Positions 1 to 8,365 of a DNA stretch of 41,362 nucleotides are shown piece after piece. The notes under the pieces are model-generated. The model saw only the letters and a program-made list of their open reading frames with translations. It made no database searches and was not told the DNA's origin. Every line of letters starts with the position of its first letter. Positions within the stretch are counted from its first letter, which is position 1. The position numbers and the translations under genes are program-made. The DNA lies in NCBI GenBank assembly GCA_003156715.1, contig PMHO01000004.1, forward strand, positions 1 to 41,362, given 5' to 3'. This DNA comes from Candidatus Tityobacter terrigena (GTDB lineage: Bacteria; Vulcanimicrobiota; Vulcanimicrobiia; Vulcanimicrobiales; Vulcanimicrobiaceae).

Positions 1-960
1 TGCCGAAAGGGCGTAGCGATACGTGTTGCCCCCGTCGCTCGGGTCGACGTACCCGTACGGACTGATGATCCCCGCATCGACGAGCCGCTCCGGGATCTGA
101 TCGGTCGAATCGAACGCGCCGTTATAGGCCCAACCGTTAAGCGCAAAACTATTGTTGCCTTTGTTAATGGTGTAACGTAAAAAGGCGTTGAGCTTGTGGA
201 ATTCGTCGGGCTTAACGAACGAGCCGTTGTCGTGATAGATCTCGATGCCGTACAGCAAGTGGCCGGCGCCGACGATGGGCGAATCCGCTGTAAAAAAGCG
301 ATCGTAACCGTAGTCGCCGACGCCAAACGACGTGACGGGCTCGATCGTGTCCCGGAAATAGAGATTGTAGGATCCCGCGGTTGAAAAATCGCCCTGGTCC
401 GCGTAATACGGGCCTTTCTTGAACTCGACGTAACTGACCAGCTCGGGCATGAGCCAGTTGATGTCCGAGTATCCTTGGCCATGAGCGTGCGAGACCATGT
501 TGATCGGAATTCCGCCGATGGTGCTCTCCAAATCTGTGCCGTGATCGAGCTGAAAGCCGCGCAAGTAATACTGATTTGCCTTGCCCTCGCCGCTATGCTG
601 GCTGATGACCAGTCCGGGGATCTGCTCCAACAGTTCTCCGGGTCGAAGGATCGGTCGGGTGGCGATTTCCTCGGGACCGATCGTACCTTCCGACGCCGCC
701 AAGGCCGTGCCGACGAGATTGGCTTTGCGACCAATGGTGTTCACTTGCCCGATTGTCTTCAGCGGGGACGTGCTGGCGCATGGCCGGGGAGAAGCAGTTG
801 GGCCTGGGACGTTGCTTACGCCGGCCGCGCCCGCGGCCGAGGGGCAGGGTGACGGCGTGACCGGCGATTTCGGTGCGTTCGCAGCCGGCGTAGCGGCCGA
901 CTGCGCCACGGTCGCGACGGGCCAAACGAGCGCAACGACAAGACCAAACGTCGCAACCAT
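1..960 (-). CDS. TonB-dependent outer-membrane receptor, N-terminal 320 residues (runs off the window)
   Basis: The minus strand is open from an ATG at 960 to the window edge, so the gene is partial and its barrel lies mostly outside. Residues 1 to about 20 look like a signal peptide ending in VATVAQS, followed by a Pro/Ala/Ser-rich linker to about residue 65. A plug domain follows (roughly 85-200) with the phrases LLEQIPGLVISQHSGEG, YYLRGFQLDHGTD and VEFKKGPYYADQGDFSTAG, which are typical of TonB-dependent receptors. The start is supported by a strong ribosome site, GGAGGAGCA directly before the ATG. Such proteins import siderophores, cobalamin, sugars or other ligands through the outer membrane using TonB energy. 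The His-rich stretch SHAHGQGYSDINWL occurs in a receptor group of uncertain substrate, so I name no ligand. Family assignment is secure; substrate is unknown. Confidence 0.93.
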   Translation of the reverse strand, partial: MVATFGLVVALVWPVATVAQSAATPAANAPKSPVTPSPCPSAAGAAGVSNVPGPTASPRPCASTSPLKTIGQVNTIGRKANLVGTALAASEGTIGPEEIATRPILRPGELLEQIPGLVISQHSGEGKANQYYLRGFQLDHGTDLESTIGGIPINMVSHAHGQGYSDINWLMPELVSYVEFKKGPYYADQGDFSTAGSYNLYFRDTIEPVTSFGVGDYGYDRFFTADSPIVGAGHLLYGIEIYHDNGSFVKPDEFHKLNAFLRYTINKGNNSFALNGWAYNGAFDSTDQIPERLVDAGIISPYGYVDPSDGGNTYRYALSA

Positions 961-1506
961 TGCTCCTCCGAGCACTGAGGATACCGGTTTCACGCGGCAA
1001 GAGGGCTTCGCTGTCACCATGCAAGAGCAGGCGCCTGCTCTATTACGTGCCCACTAGGAAAACAGATTTATTTTTCGCAAAACGTATTCAATGTCCACAC
1101 ATTTGGGCGCTGGCGGATGGCCAAGATCGTTACGATGGGTAAAGTGCAGGGGCCCAATCGGCATCTAGAGATCGGCCGTTCTAGAGCGCAATAGTTACAT
1201 CGGCAATTCAGATGCGCCGACGTCGAGCAGTCCGATGCAATCCTGCGGAGTCGCGGTGAGTGAGTAAAACCAAAGAATTCCGAAGGAGGGAATACCGCAG
1301 GCGCACATCTACGAGTCTGGAGCTGTTCCAGCAGAGCCCACGCATGGCAACGAGCAAGCCAGTTTCGGTGGCCGGGAAGCCATCAGATAGAATGTTTCTA
1401 CTAATTCTTTAATCGCGCGCGTCTAGCCTGCACGCGGGCCGCCGTTACGAATCCGCCCGGGCGCCTCTAGGATTGACCGGTTAAGTCGTTAATTCGTCGT
1501 AGCGAA
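961..1506. other. intergenic region between the divergent TonB receptor and molybdenum hydroxylase genes
   Basis: This 546-bp gap is the longest non-coding stretch of the window. It holds the upstream regions of two divergent genes, including an AT-rich block at about 1058-1090 and the palindrome at 1024-1041. I see no convincing gene, tRNA or riboswitch core in it. Promoter hexamers could not be assigned with confidence on either strand. Confidence 0.6.
1024..1041. promoter_or_regulatory. 18-bp perfect palindrome upstream of the TonB receptor
   Basis: AGAGCAGGC is followed directly by its exact reverse complement GCCTGCTCT with no spacer. It lies 64-81 bases upstream of the receptor ATG on the minus strand, next to an AT-rich block. 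A loopless palindrome suits a dimeric regulator site better than a terminator, which would need a loop and a T-run. The assignment as operator is inferred; no regulator gene is nearby. Confidence 0.45.
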
Positions 1507-3972
1507 ATGGAGGCATCGCGGGCGAGCGAAACTGCGACCGTCTTACCCCTCACGGCGCCGAATCCGGCCCGGCGCACGTGGGTCGGCGCGGCAACGCTGC
1601 GCGCGGAAGATCCCGCACTGCTCACGGGCGAAGGTCGCTTCATCGACGATCTTTCGCCCTTTCCCAGCGAGCACCACGCGGCGATTCTGCGCAGTCCGTA
1701 CGCGCACGCCCGGATCACCCGCCTCGACGTCAAGCCCGCGCTCGCGCTCGAGGGCGTCACGGCCGTCATCACCGGCGCCGATGTCTCGGCCGCATGTAAA
1801 CCGTTTCCGGTCGGGATCGAGACGCGCCCGGTTTTTTATCCGTGTGCGATCGACCGGGTGCGGTACATGGGCGAACCGGTCGCCGTCGTGGTGGCCGAAG
1901 ACCGCTACATCGCCGAAGACGCACTCGAGCTGATCGACGTCGGCTACGATCCCCTGGCGCCGGTGGTGGAGATCGAGGACGCGCTGCACGCGGATAGTCT
2001 GCCGCTGCACGAAGCAGTCGGTAGCAACGTCGTGCACGACCGCAGCTTCGCCTACGGCGACGTCGACGGCGCGTTTGCGAACGCCGAGGAATTCGTGGAG
2101 GCCAAGTTCGTCTTCCCGAAGTACGCCTCGACGCCGATCGAGACGTACGGCGTAATTGCGCACTACCAGCGCGCAGCCGACACCTACGTCGTGCATGCGA
2201 ACTTCCACGGTCCCTTCATCCTGCATAGCTTAATGGCACAAGCGCTGCAGATTCCGAGTAACCGCTTGCGAATCGTCGTGCCTCCCGACATCGGCGGAAG
2301 CTATGGGATCAAGTCGGCCGTCTACCCTTACATCGTTCTCATCGCGCTCGCGAGCAAGATTGCCGGCGTTCCGGTCAGATGGATCGAGGATCGCATCGAG
2401 CACCTCTGCGCGTCCTCGAGTTCCACCGATCGGGTCACGTGGGCAAGAGCCGCCGTGCTAAAAGACGGCACGATCCTCGGCCTGCACCTGGATCAGGTCG
2501 ACAACACGGGCGCGTACGTCCGCGCGCCGGAGCCGGCCTGTCTCTATCGCATGCACGGCACGGTCACCGGCGCCTATCGTATCCCAGCGGTGGCGATTCG
2601 TAACCGGCTCGTCTCGACCAACAAATTGCCGACGGGGCTCAACCGCGGTTATGGCGGCCAGGAACAATACTTCACGCTCGAACGGCTGGTGGCGCTCGTT
2701 GCGAAACGCTTGGGGCTGGACGTGATCGAGGTCGTAAGGCGCAATCTGCTGCGCAAAGAAGAATTCCCATACCATGCGCCGGCCGGCTCGGTCTACGACA
2801 GCGGCGACTACCACGCCGCGCTAGAGCATGCGCTCGAACTTGCCGATTATCCCGCACTGATGGCCGGGCGCGAAAGCGCACGCGCGGAGGGCCGGCTGGT
2901 CGGGATCGGGATCGGGTGCATCGTCGAGCCGTCCGGCTCCAACATGGGTTACATCTCGATCGCCTTACCGAAAGACCTTCGCGACCGGTCGCTTCCCAAG
3001 TCCGGCTGCACCGAAGCGGCCACCATCGCGATCGACCCGCTCGGCGCCGTGACGGTCCGTCTCTCGACGACGCCGCAAGGTCAAGGTCATCGCACCGTCG
3101 CCGCACAGATCGTCGCGCAAGAACTTGGCCTTGAGCCCAAACAGGTCGAAGTGCTCGCGGAACTCGACACGCAGACCAGTGCTTGGTCGATCGCCTCAGG
3201 TTCGTACTCGAGCCGTTTCGCGCCGGTCGCGGCCGTCGCCATTCGCAACGCTGCGCGCAAGGTCGCTTACAAACTCAAGGCGATTGCGGCGCACCAATTC
3301 GGAGTGGCCTTCGAAGACGTCGATCTGGTCGAGGGCGCCGCGCGCAGTGCCGACGGCACGCACGTTACCTCTCTCAAACGAATTGCCGGCGCCGCGCACT
3401 GGAATCCAAGTTCGCTTCCCGACGGCATGGAGCCGGGCATCTATGAGACCGCGTACTACTCCATCGGGCTGCTTCGACCACCCGACGACGACGATCGGGT
3501 CGACTCGTCGGCGGTCTACGGTTTCGTGGTCGATCTCGCCCTGGTCGAGGTCGATTCGCGGACCGGGCGGGTGGATGTCAAGCAATACGTGACCGTTCAC
3601 GACTCGGGCACGGTTCTCAACCCGATGATCGTCGACGGGCAAATTCGGGGCGGCTTCGCGCACGGATTGGGCGGCGCGCTGTTCGAGGAGATTGCCTACG
3701 ATGAGAACGGAACGCTTCGTTCCGGGACCCTCGCCGACTACCCAATTCCGACCGCAAGCGAACTGCCCACGATCGTCATCGGCCATGTCGACGTTCCTTC
3801 ACCGTTCACGCCGCTTGGAGCGAAAGGCGTCGGAGAAGGGAATGCCATGAGCGTTCCGGTCGTAATCGCGAACGCGGTTGCCGACGCTCTTGGCGCTAAC
3901 GAGGTACGACTGCCCCTCGTTCCACACCGCGTGTGGGAGATGCTGCAGCCCAACGCCGTCGAGGCACGGTAA
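1507..3972 (+). CDS. xanthine-dehydrogenase-family molybdopterin-binding (large) subunit
   Basis: The 821-residue protein is the catalytic large subunit of a three-part molybdenum hydroxylase, an enzyme class that inserts water oxygen into aromatic or aldehyde carbons and passes electrons to FAD and 2Fe-2S partners. Visible signatures are RSPYAHARI (N-terminal domain), PPDIGGSYGIK, TTPQGQGHRTVAAQ (pterin contact) and GAKGVGEGNAM near residue 771, where Glu777 fits the catalytic glutamate. The active-site loop near 380-388 reads LNRGYGGQE rather than the AYRCSFR of true CO dehydrogenase, so CO oxidation is unlikely. The next two genes encode the FAD and iron-sulfur subunits without gaps. Downstream CoA ligase and enoyl-CoA hydratase genes suggest a carboxylic-acid or acyl-CoA substrate. 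Start at 1507 is plausible, but the ribosome site is weak. Confidence 0.93.
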   Translation: MEASRASETATVLPLTAPNPARRTWVGAATLRAEDPALLTGEGRFIDDLSPFPSEHHAAILRSPYAHARITRLDVKPALALEGVTAVITGADVSAACKPFPVGIETRPVFYPCAIDRVRYMGEPVAVVVAEDRYIAEDALELIDVGYDPLAPVVEIEDALHADSLPLHEAVGSNVVHDRSFAYGDVDGAFANAEEFVEAKFVFPKYASTPIETYGVIAHYQRAADTYVVHANFHGPFILHSLMAQALQIPSNRLRIVVPPDIGGSYGIKSAVYPYIVLIALASKIAGVPVRWIEDRIEHLCASSSSTDRVTWARAAVLKDGTILGLHLDQVDNTGAYVRAPEPACLYRMHGTVTGAYRIPAVAIRNRLVSTNKLPTGLNRGYGGQEQYFTLERLVALVAKRLGLDVIEVVRRNLLRKEEFPYHAPAGSVYDSGDYHAALEHALELADYPALMAGRESARAEGRLVGIGIGCIVEPSGSNMGYISIALPKDLRDRSLPKSGCTEAATIAIDPLGAVTVRLSTTPQGQGHRTVAAQIVAQELGLEPKQVEVLAELDTQTSAWSIASGSYSSRFAPVAAVAIRNAARKVAYKLKAIAAHQFGVAFEDVDLVEGAARSADGTHVTSLKRIAGAAHWNPSSLPDGMEPGIYETAYYSIGLLRPPDDDDRVDSSAVYGFVVDLALVEVDSRTGRVDVKQYVTVHDSGTVLNPMIVDGQIRGGFAHGLGGALFEEIAYDENGTLRSGTLADYPIPTASELPTIVIGHVDVPSPFTPLGAKGVGEGNAMSVPVVIANAVADALGANEVRLPLVPHRVWEMLQPNAVEAR

Positions 3973-4860
3973 GTGAAGCCCGCGCCATTCGACTACTACT
4001 GCCCCCGCAGCCTCGACGAGGCACTCGCGCTGCTCGCGCAATACGGCGACGAAGCAAAGGTGCTCGCCGGCGGACAATCGCTCGTCCCCGCAATGAACAT
4101 GCGACTCGCCCGCCCAGGCGTCATCGTCGACGTCAACCGCCTTCCGGAGGCGGCTGTCATCGAGCGTTGCGACGGCAGTCTGCGCGTCGGAATGCTGGCG
4201 AGGCAGGCGGACCTTGAACGAATGCCCGTGGCGTTGGACGCGGTTCCCTTACTCGCCCAAGCTTTACCGCACGTCGGCCACTGGCAGACCCGTAACCGCG
4301 GCACGGTGTGCGGTTCGCTCGCCCACGCCGATCCAAGTGCCGAACTCCCGCTTGCGATCGTCGTACTCGACGGCGCGATCGAGGCCCGCTCCTCGGCGCG
4401 CGGGACGCGCTGGATCGCTGCAGGTCAGTTCTTCGAATCGTACTTTCAGACAGCGCTGCAAAACGATGAAATCGTCGTCGGGGCGTCGTTTCCGGCACGG
4501 CGTGAGGGATGGGGCTACGCATTCGAAGAGTTTGCCGGACGCCACGGGGACTTCGCTATCGTCGCGGTCGCCTGCGCCGTCGCACTCGAGCCGAACGGGG
4601 TTGCAAGCGAAGTTCGGCTCGGATTGGGCGGAGTAGCGGATAAGCCGCATCTCGCGCCCCTCACGGCGTACTGCGGCAGGGTCCTGAGCCAACGCGATCT
4701 CCCCGAAATCGCCAATGCTGCGGTCGCAGACATCGAGCCGCCAAGCGATCTGCGCGGCTCAGCGCGCTATCGGCGCGCTCTTGCGACAAACCTAGCTCAG
4801 CGTGCGCTCACACGCGCACTTGCTTCCGCGCGAACGGCCTGCGACGGATTGGCCCAGTGA
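3973..4860 (+). CDS. molybdenum hydroxylase FAD-binding (medium) subunit
   Basis: The 295-residue protein belongs to the CoxM/XDH FAD subunit family that carries electrons between the iron-sulfur subunit and the external acceptor. It shows the two flavin-binding stretches of the family: KVLAGGQSLVPAMNMRLARP near residues 34-53 and RNRGTVCGSLAHADPSAELP near 107-126. Length is ordinary for the family. The roughly 40-residue insert that holds a 4Fe-4S cluster in 4-hydroxybenzoyl-CoA reductase is not seen, which argues against that exact enzyme. The GTG start follows the TAA stop of the large subunit without any spacer, so the genes are almost certainly cotranslated. The stop overlaps the next gene by 4 bp. 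Confidence 0.92.
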   Translation: MKPAPFDYYCPRSLDEALALLAQYGDEAKVLAGGQSLVPAMNMRLARPGVIVDVNRLPEAAVIERCDGSLRVGMLARQADLERMPVALDAVPLLAQALPHVGHWQTRNRGTVCGSLAHADPSAELPLAIVVLDGAIEARSSARGTRWIAAGQFFESYFQTALQNDEIVVGASFPARREGWGYAFEEFAGRHGDFAIVAVACAVALEPNGVASEVRLGLGGVADKPHLAPLTAYCGRVLSQRDLPEIANAAVADIEPPSDLRGSARYRRALATNLAQRALTRALASARTACDGLAQ

Positions 4861-5348
4861 GCTACTGCTCGAAAGACGGCCGCACGACGATCTCCCTTGA
4901 GGTCGACGGGAAGCGGGTAAAAGCAGCGGTCTCGCCGCGGCTCTTGCTCAGCGACTTTCTGCGCGGCCCCTGTGCCGCCAAAGGCGTCCACGTCGGCTGC
5001 GAGCACGGCGTTTGCGGGGCCTGCACGGTACGCGTCGACGGGCAGGCGGTGCGCGCTTGTCTGATGCTCGCAATTCAAACCGACGGGAGCCGGGTCGAGA
5101 CGGTCAAGGTGCTGGGAATCGCGGACGCGATGCACCCGCTCCAAGAACGTTTTCAAGCGCGGCACGCTTTGCAATGTGGGTTCTGTACGCCTGGAATACT
5201 GATCTCCGCGCAAACGTATCTGCGCGAACACCCGGCTCCGACGCGACGCGACATCGAAGAACTTCTTTCCGGTCACCTCTGCCGCTGCACCGGGTACACG
5301 CCCATCGTCGATGCAATCCTCGATGCGGCGGAGCTCGAACGGCGATGA
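4857..5348 (+). CDS. molybdenum hydroxylase [2Fe-2S] (small) subunit
   Basis: The 163-residue protein carries two 2Fe-2S clusters. The plant-ferredoxin-type site is formed by Cys48, Cys53, Cys56 and Cys68 (GCEHGVCGACTV...AC). The helical C-terminal site uses Cys107, Cys110, Cys142 and Cys144 (QCGFCTPG and LCRCTGY). All eight family cysteines are present, so it should be an active electron-transfer subunit. The GTG start overlaps the previous stop in a GTGA arrangement and the stop overlaps the ligase ATG in an ATGA arrangement, marking strict translational coupling within the operon. Order large-medium-small is one of the common orders for this family. Confidence 0.95.
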   Translation: MSYCSKDGRTTISLEVDGKRVKAAVSPRLLLSDFLRGPCAAKGVHVGCEHGVCGACTVRVDGQAVRACLMLAIQTDGSRVETVKVLGIADAMHPLQERFQARHALQCGFCTPGILISAQTYLREHPAPTRRDIEELLSGHLCRCTGYTPIVDAILDAAELERR

Positions 5349-6901
5349 CGGACCTCGGCGCAACCTTCAAGGCATCGGTCGAGCGCGAACCGCATGCTCT
5401 CGCCCTCGTCGATGGCCCGTTGCGCTTGACGTACGCCCAGTGGCAGCCGCGCATCGCGGACGCGGCAAACAGCCTACGTCGCCTCGGGGTACGGCCGGGC
5501 GATCGCGTCTTAACCGTGTTGCAAAACGGCGAGCCCATGTGCTCGACCTACTGGGCGTGCCAGCTGCTGGGCGCGACGATCGTGCCGGTCAACTGGCGCC
5601 TGTCGGAAGGCGAGCTGACATACATCGCGCACGACGCAGAGCCACGTTGCGCCGTCGTCGACGCGAACTCTCCGAGCGCCCAGCGCGCGGTAAGCGATCT
5701 GCCGGCGATCGGCATTCGCGGCGCCGGTAAAGCTGCGGCAAGCGATGCGTTCGAGTCGCGCGCCGGCCAAGATGTGCTTTCCGGCGCCGAACTGACGGAG
5801 CCGCTCGAGGAGCGGACGCCCTCGATCATGCTCTACACCTCGGGGACGACCGGCCGTCCGAAGGGGGTGCCACGCACGCATCTCGCGGAACGCGCGGCCG
5901 CCATCGCGCACATTGCGCAAAACGCGTACCGCCGAAACGAAGTCACGCTGGGGGTCATGCCGCTCTACCACACGATGGGGATTCGTTCGCTTATTGCGAT
6001 GACGCTCCTCAACGGGACGTACGTCGCGATGGCGCGTTGGGAGCCACGCCTCGCACTCGAACTCATCGAGCGCGAGCGCGTCAGCAACCTGTACCTCGCG
6101 CCCACGCTCTACTACGATCTGCTGGCCCTTCCCAGAAGCGACGCGCGCGATCTGCGCACGCTCCGCAAAATCGGTTACGCCGGCGCGCCGATGACGCCCA
6201 CGCTCGTCGAACGCTGTTACGAGCGCTTCGCGCCCGACGTCTTCGTCAACCACTACGGCTCGACCGAGATCTATACGTTTACGATCAGCTCCGACCCGCG
6301 CCGCAAGCCCGGCTGCGTGGGGCGGGCCGGGCTCAACGAACGGGTCCGGATCGTGCCGATCGGCTCGCGGGATGCCGAGGCCGGCTGTGCCCCGAGGGAG
6401 GTTGGTGAAATCATCGTTGACATGAACTCGCCCGAAGCGTTCGCGGGGTACTGGCGCCGTCCCGACGCCGATGCGCGATCGATTGCCGGCGGCTGGTACT
6501 ACACGGGGGACACCGGCATGTTCGACGAGGACGGCGAACTCTTCGTGATGGGGCGCGTCGACGACATGATCGTGACGGGAGGCGAGAACGTGTATCCCGT
6601 GGAGGTGGAAGACGCGCTCGCTCGGTGCGATGCCGTGGGACGCATCGCCGTCATTGGTCTCCCCGATGAGCGGCTCGGCGAGAAAATCGTGGCATTCGTC
6701 GAGCCGGCGCGCTCCGGCGTCACGGCCGAGGAGCTCGAGGCTTTCGCCGGCTCCTGCGGAATGACGCAGTTCAAGCGGCCGCGCGAGTTCATCTTCGTAC
6801 GAAAGATCCCACAATCGGCTTCCGGCAAGGTGCTGCGTACGAAACTGCGTGCCGGAGAATACGAACGTCTCGAAGTGAGCGGCATGCTCCTTGAGACCTG
6901 A
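5345..6901 (+). CDS. acyl-CoA synthetase / AMP-dependent acid:CoA ligase
   Basis: The 518-residue protein is a class I adenylate-forming enzyme that activates a carboxylic acid with ATP and then forms a CoA thioester. It has the phosphate loop YTSGTTGRPKG near residue 165, the NHYGSTE motif, GWYYTGDTG with the hinge segment GRVDDMIVTGGENVYP, and the C-terminal catalytic lysine in SASGKVLRTK near residue 497. I place the start at the ATG overlapping the stop of the iron-sulfur subunit (ATGA), because the sequence from there (MTDLGATF) gives a normal N-terminus; the frame stays open further upstream but only as a shadow of the previous gene. Substrate cannot be read from sequence; benzoate-like, alicyclic or medium-chain acids are all possible. 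Its position between the hydroxylase and a hydratase supports a catabolic route. Confidence 0.92.
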   Translation: MTDLGATFKASVEREPHALALVDGPLRLTYAQWQPRIADAANSLRRLGVRPGDRVLTVLQNGEPMCSTYWACQLLGATIVPVNWRLSEGELTYIAHDAEPRCAVVDANSPSAQRAVSDLPAIGIRGAGKAAASDAFESRAGQDVLSGAELTEPLEERTPSIMLYTSGTTGRPKGVPRTHLAERAAAIAHIAQNAYRRNEVTLGVMPLYHTMGIRSLIAMTLLNGTYVAMARWEPRLALELIERERVSNLYLAPTLYYDLLALPRSDARDLRTLRKIGYAGAPMTPTLVERCYERFAPDVFVNHYGSTEIYTFTISSDPRRKPGCVGRAGLNERVRIVPIGSRDAEAGCAPREVGEIIVDMNSPEAFAGYWRRPDADARSIAGGWYYTGDTGMFDEDGELFVMGRVDDMIVTGGENVYPVEVEDALARCDAVGRIAVIGLPDERLGEKIVAFVEPARSGVTAEELEAFAGSCGMTQFKRPREFIFVRKIPQSASGKVLRTKLRAGEYERLEVSGMLLET

Positions 6902-7709
6902 GGATGTGTTGTGTGACGAGGCGTTGCGCGAATACGCGCTGTCCGTCGAACGCGATCCCGCTCGTCACCGTACTACGATCGTGCTCGATGACGCGGAACG
7001 GCGTAATACGATCCCGTTTCCGGCCCGTGCCGTACTGGCGAGACTGTTCGCCGCGTTGAGCGACGACCGCCAAACGCGCGTCGTCGTCATCCGCGGCGCC
7101 GGAACGGACGCCTTCAGCGCAGGCGGAAACATCGCGCAGTTCATGGAGGCCGATCCCGAAGAACTGGCCGATCTCGCCTGGAACGTCGGTGCGCCCGAAC
7201 GCTGCGCGAAGCCGGTGATCGCGCAGTTGCAAGGCTTCACCTTCGGGGTTGGGCTCGAGCTCGCGCTCGCCTGCGACTTTCGGGTTGCCGCGACCACTAC
7301 GGTGGTCGCGCTTCCGGAGATTAAGCTCGGGATGATCCCAGGCAGCGGCGGGAGCCAGCGCGTCGCGGCCATCGCGGGCCTGGGGCGAGCCAAAGACATG
7401 GCGATGCGTGGACGGCGGATCCCCGCCCTTGAGGCGCACGCCTGGGGGTTGCTCACCAGCGTCCATTCCCCAGCAGAACTCGACCAGGCCGTCGCCGATC
7501 TCGTAGCCGAACTTGCGGCACTTCCCCAGCCGGCGCTTCGGGCGCTCAAGCGCGTGCTCAACAGTTCGTACGATGCGCCACTGCACGTTGCAATGGACAT
7601 CGAAGGTCGTGAGTACGCGCGGCTGCGCTCGACGCCCGACTTCGCCGAGGGCGTACGAGCATTCGGCGAAAAGCGACCGCCGCACTTCCCAAGCTTCGAT
7701 GAGCCCTAG
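6891..7709 (+). CDS. enoyl-CoA hydratase/isomerase family protein
   Basis: The protein (272 residues from a TTG start, about 267 from an internal GTG at 6906) is a crotonase-fold enzyme. It has the CoA-binding/oxyanion segment AFSAGGNIAQF near 75-84 and GFTFGVGLELALACDF near 115-130. Glu123 and Glu143 (the latter in LPEIKLGMIPGSGG) match the two catalytic glutamates of true hydratases, so water addition to a 2-enoyl-CoA is the likely reaction. It overlaps the ligase by up to 11 bp and is the last gene of the operon. Either start is possible; TGAGG lies just before the GTG. A dehydrogenase that would supply the enoyl-CoA is not in the window. Confidence 0.9.
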   Translation: MRPEDVLCDEALREYALSVERDPARHRTTIVLDDAERRNTIPFPARAVLARLFAALSDDRQTRVVVIRGAGTDAFSAGGNIAQFMEADPEELADLAWNVGAPERCAKPVIAQLQGFTFGVGLELALACDFRVAATTTVVALPEIKLGMIPGSGGSQRVAAIAGLGRAKDMAMRGRRIPALEAHAWGLLTSVHSPAELDQAVADLVAELAALPQPALRALKRVLNSSYDAPLHVAMDIEGREYARLRSTPDFAEGVRAFGEKRPPHFPSFDEP

Positions 7710-7720
7710 GCCGCTCGAGG

Positions 7721-8233
7721 CTACGAATCGGACCTGATCACGACGATCCTGTAGGTTCCCGAGCCACAGTATCCCCCGTTGCAATTCGCACCGATCGTCG
7801 CGGAATAGGTTCCCGGCGGCGCCGTCGACGTCGCCCTGAGCTTCTCGATCGTTTCTTGCGCGTGCCTCGTGGTAGCCGGGTCGAAGGAAGCCGATACACC
7901 CCGCGGCAGACCGCTCGTGTACCAACGCTCGACACCGCACGGGTCGTTCGCGCACTGCGGAAGATACCACCCGTGGCTGGCGTCGTGTCCTTGCTTGATG
8001 CAGACGGTCGTGGATGCGTGACAAGCCGCCCTTTCCTGCAGCGACAGCTCCGCGTCCGCATCGATCGCGCGATCGTAATCGGCATCGAGGGCCGGCGCCG
8101 GTTGGGCCGCCGGCGCCTGCAGAACTCCGCGAACCGGCATCGCGCCCAAACCTGCGGTGGCGGCGCTAGTGACGAAGCCGGCGGCGATGAAGACCCCGCC
8201 GAACCGGACTGAGATAGTGGGGAAGCGTAACAT
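7721..8233 (-). CDS. small secreted protein of unknown function with paired cysteines
   Basis: I do not recognise a family. The 170-residue protein starts at an ATG preceded by a good ribosome site (GAGGAGACGCCC); an upstream in-frame extension lacks such a site. Residues 1 to about 35 form a hydrophobic signal or anchor segment rich in Ala and Gly. The mature part has an Ala/Pro-rich linker, then cysteine-containing segments (ERAACHASTTVCIKQGHD, PQCANDPCGVERW, GANCNGGYCGSGTY) with six or more cysteines that could form disulfides in the periplasm. It is convergent with the hydratase gene, 11 bp away, and monocistronic as far as I can see. Real coding is supported by start, signal peptide and composition. 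Confidence 0.7.
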   Translation of the reverse strand: MLRFPTISVRFGGVFIAAGFVTSAATAGLGAMPVRGVLQAPAAQPAPALDADYDRAIDADAELSLQERAACHASTTVCIKQGHDASHGWYLPQCANDPCGVERWYTSGLPRGVSASFDPATTRHAQETIEKLRATSTAPPGTYSATIGANCNGGYCGSGTYRIVVIRSDS

Positions 8234-8365
8234 GGGCGTCTCCTCGTCGTACTCGCAACCGAGGACGCAAAATGGCCTCGAGTCGCAACGAGGCGACGCT
8301 ACCACGGGATTGTTGCTGCGATATGGACACCGTCACGCGAATGGCGGAGTCTGCATACGAAAGGT

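Noticed and set aside
960-1142. A 60-codon plus-strand frame in the long intergenic region.
   Set aside because: No ribosome site, basic low-complexity composition and no similarity that I recognise; it overlaps the palindrome and upstream region of the divergent gene.
1200-1400. A cobalamin riboswitch before the TonB receptor, prompted by a GCCGGGAAGCC-like string at about 1370.
   Set aside because: The string is on the opposite strand from the receptor, and other conserved cobalamin riboswitch elements could not be found around it.
1507-5348. The three-subunit enzyme as an aerobic CO dehydrogenase (CoxLMS).
   Set aside because: The Cys-containing AYRCSFR loop is absent, no accessory cox genes are present and the operon continues with CoA-ester enzymes.
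5510-6814. A 434-codon open frame on the minus strand opposite the CoA ligase.
   Set aside because: It is Arg/His/Asp-rich without any recognisable domain, lies wholly opposite a clear ligase gene and is the kind of antisense frame that GC-rich codon bias creates.
6789-8024. A 411-codon minus-strand frame across the hydratase gene and the small secreted protein.
   Set aside because: It lies antisense to a clear enoyl-CoA hydratase and in another frame of the secreted protein gene; composition is that of a shadow frame.
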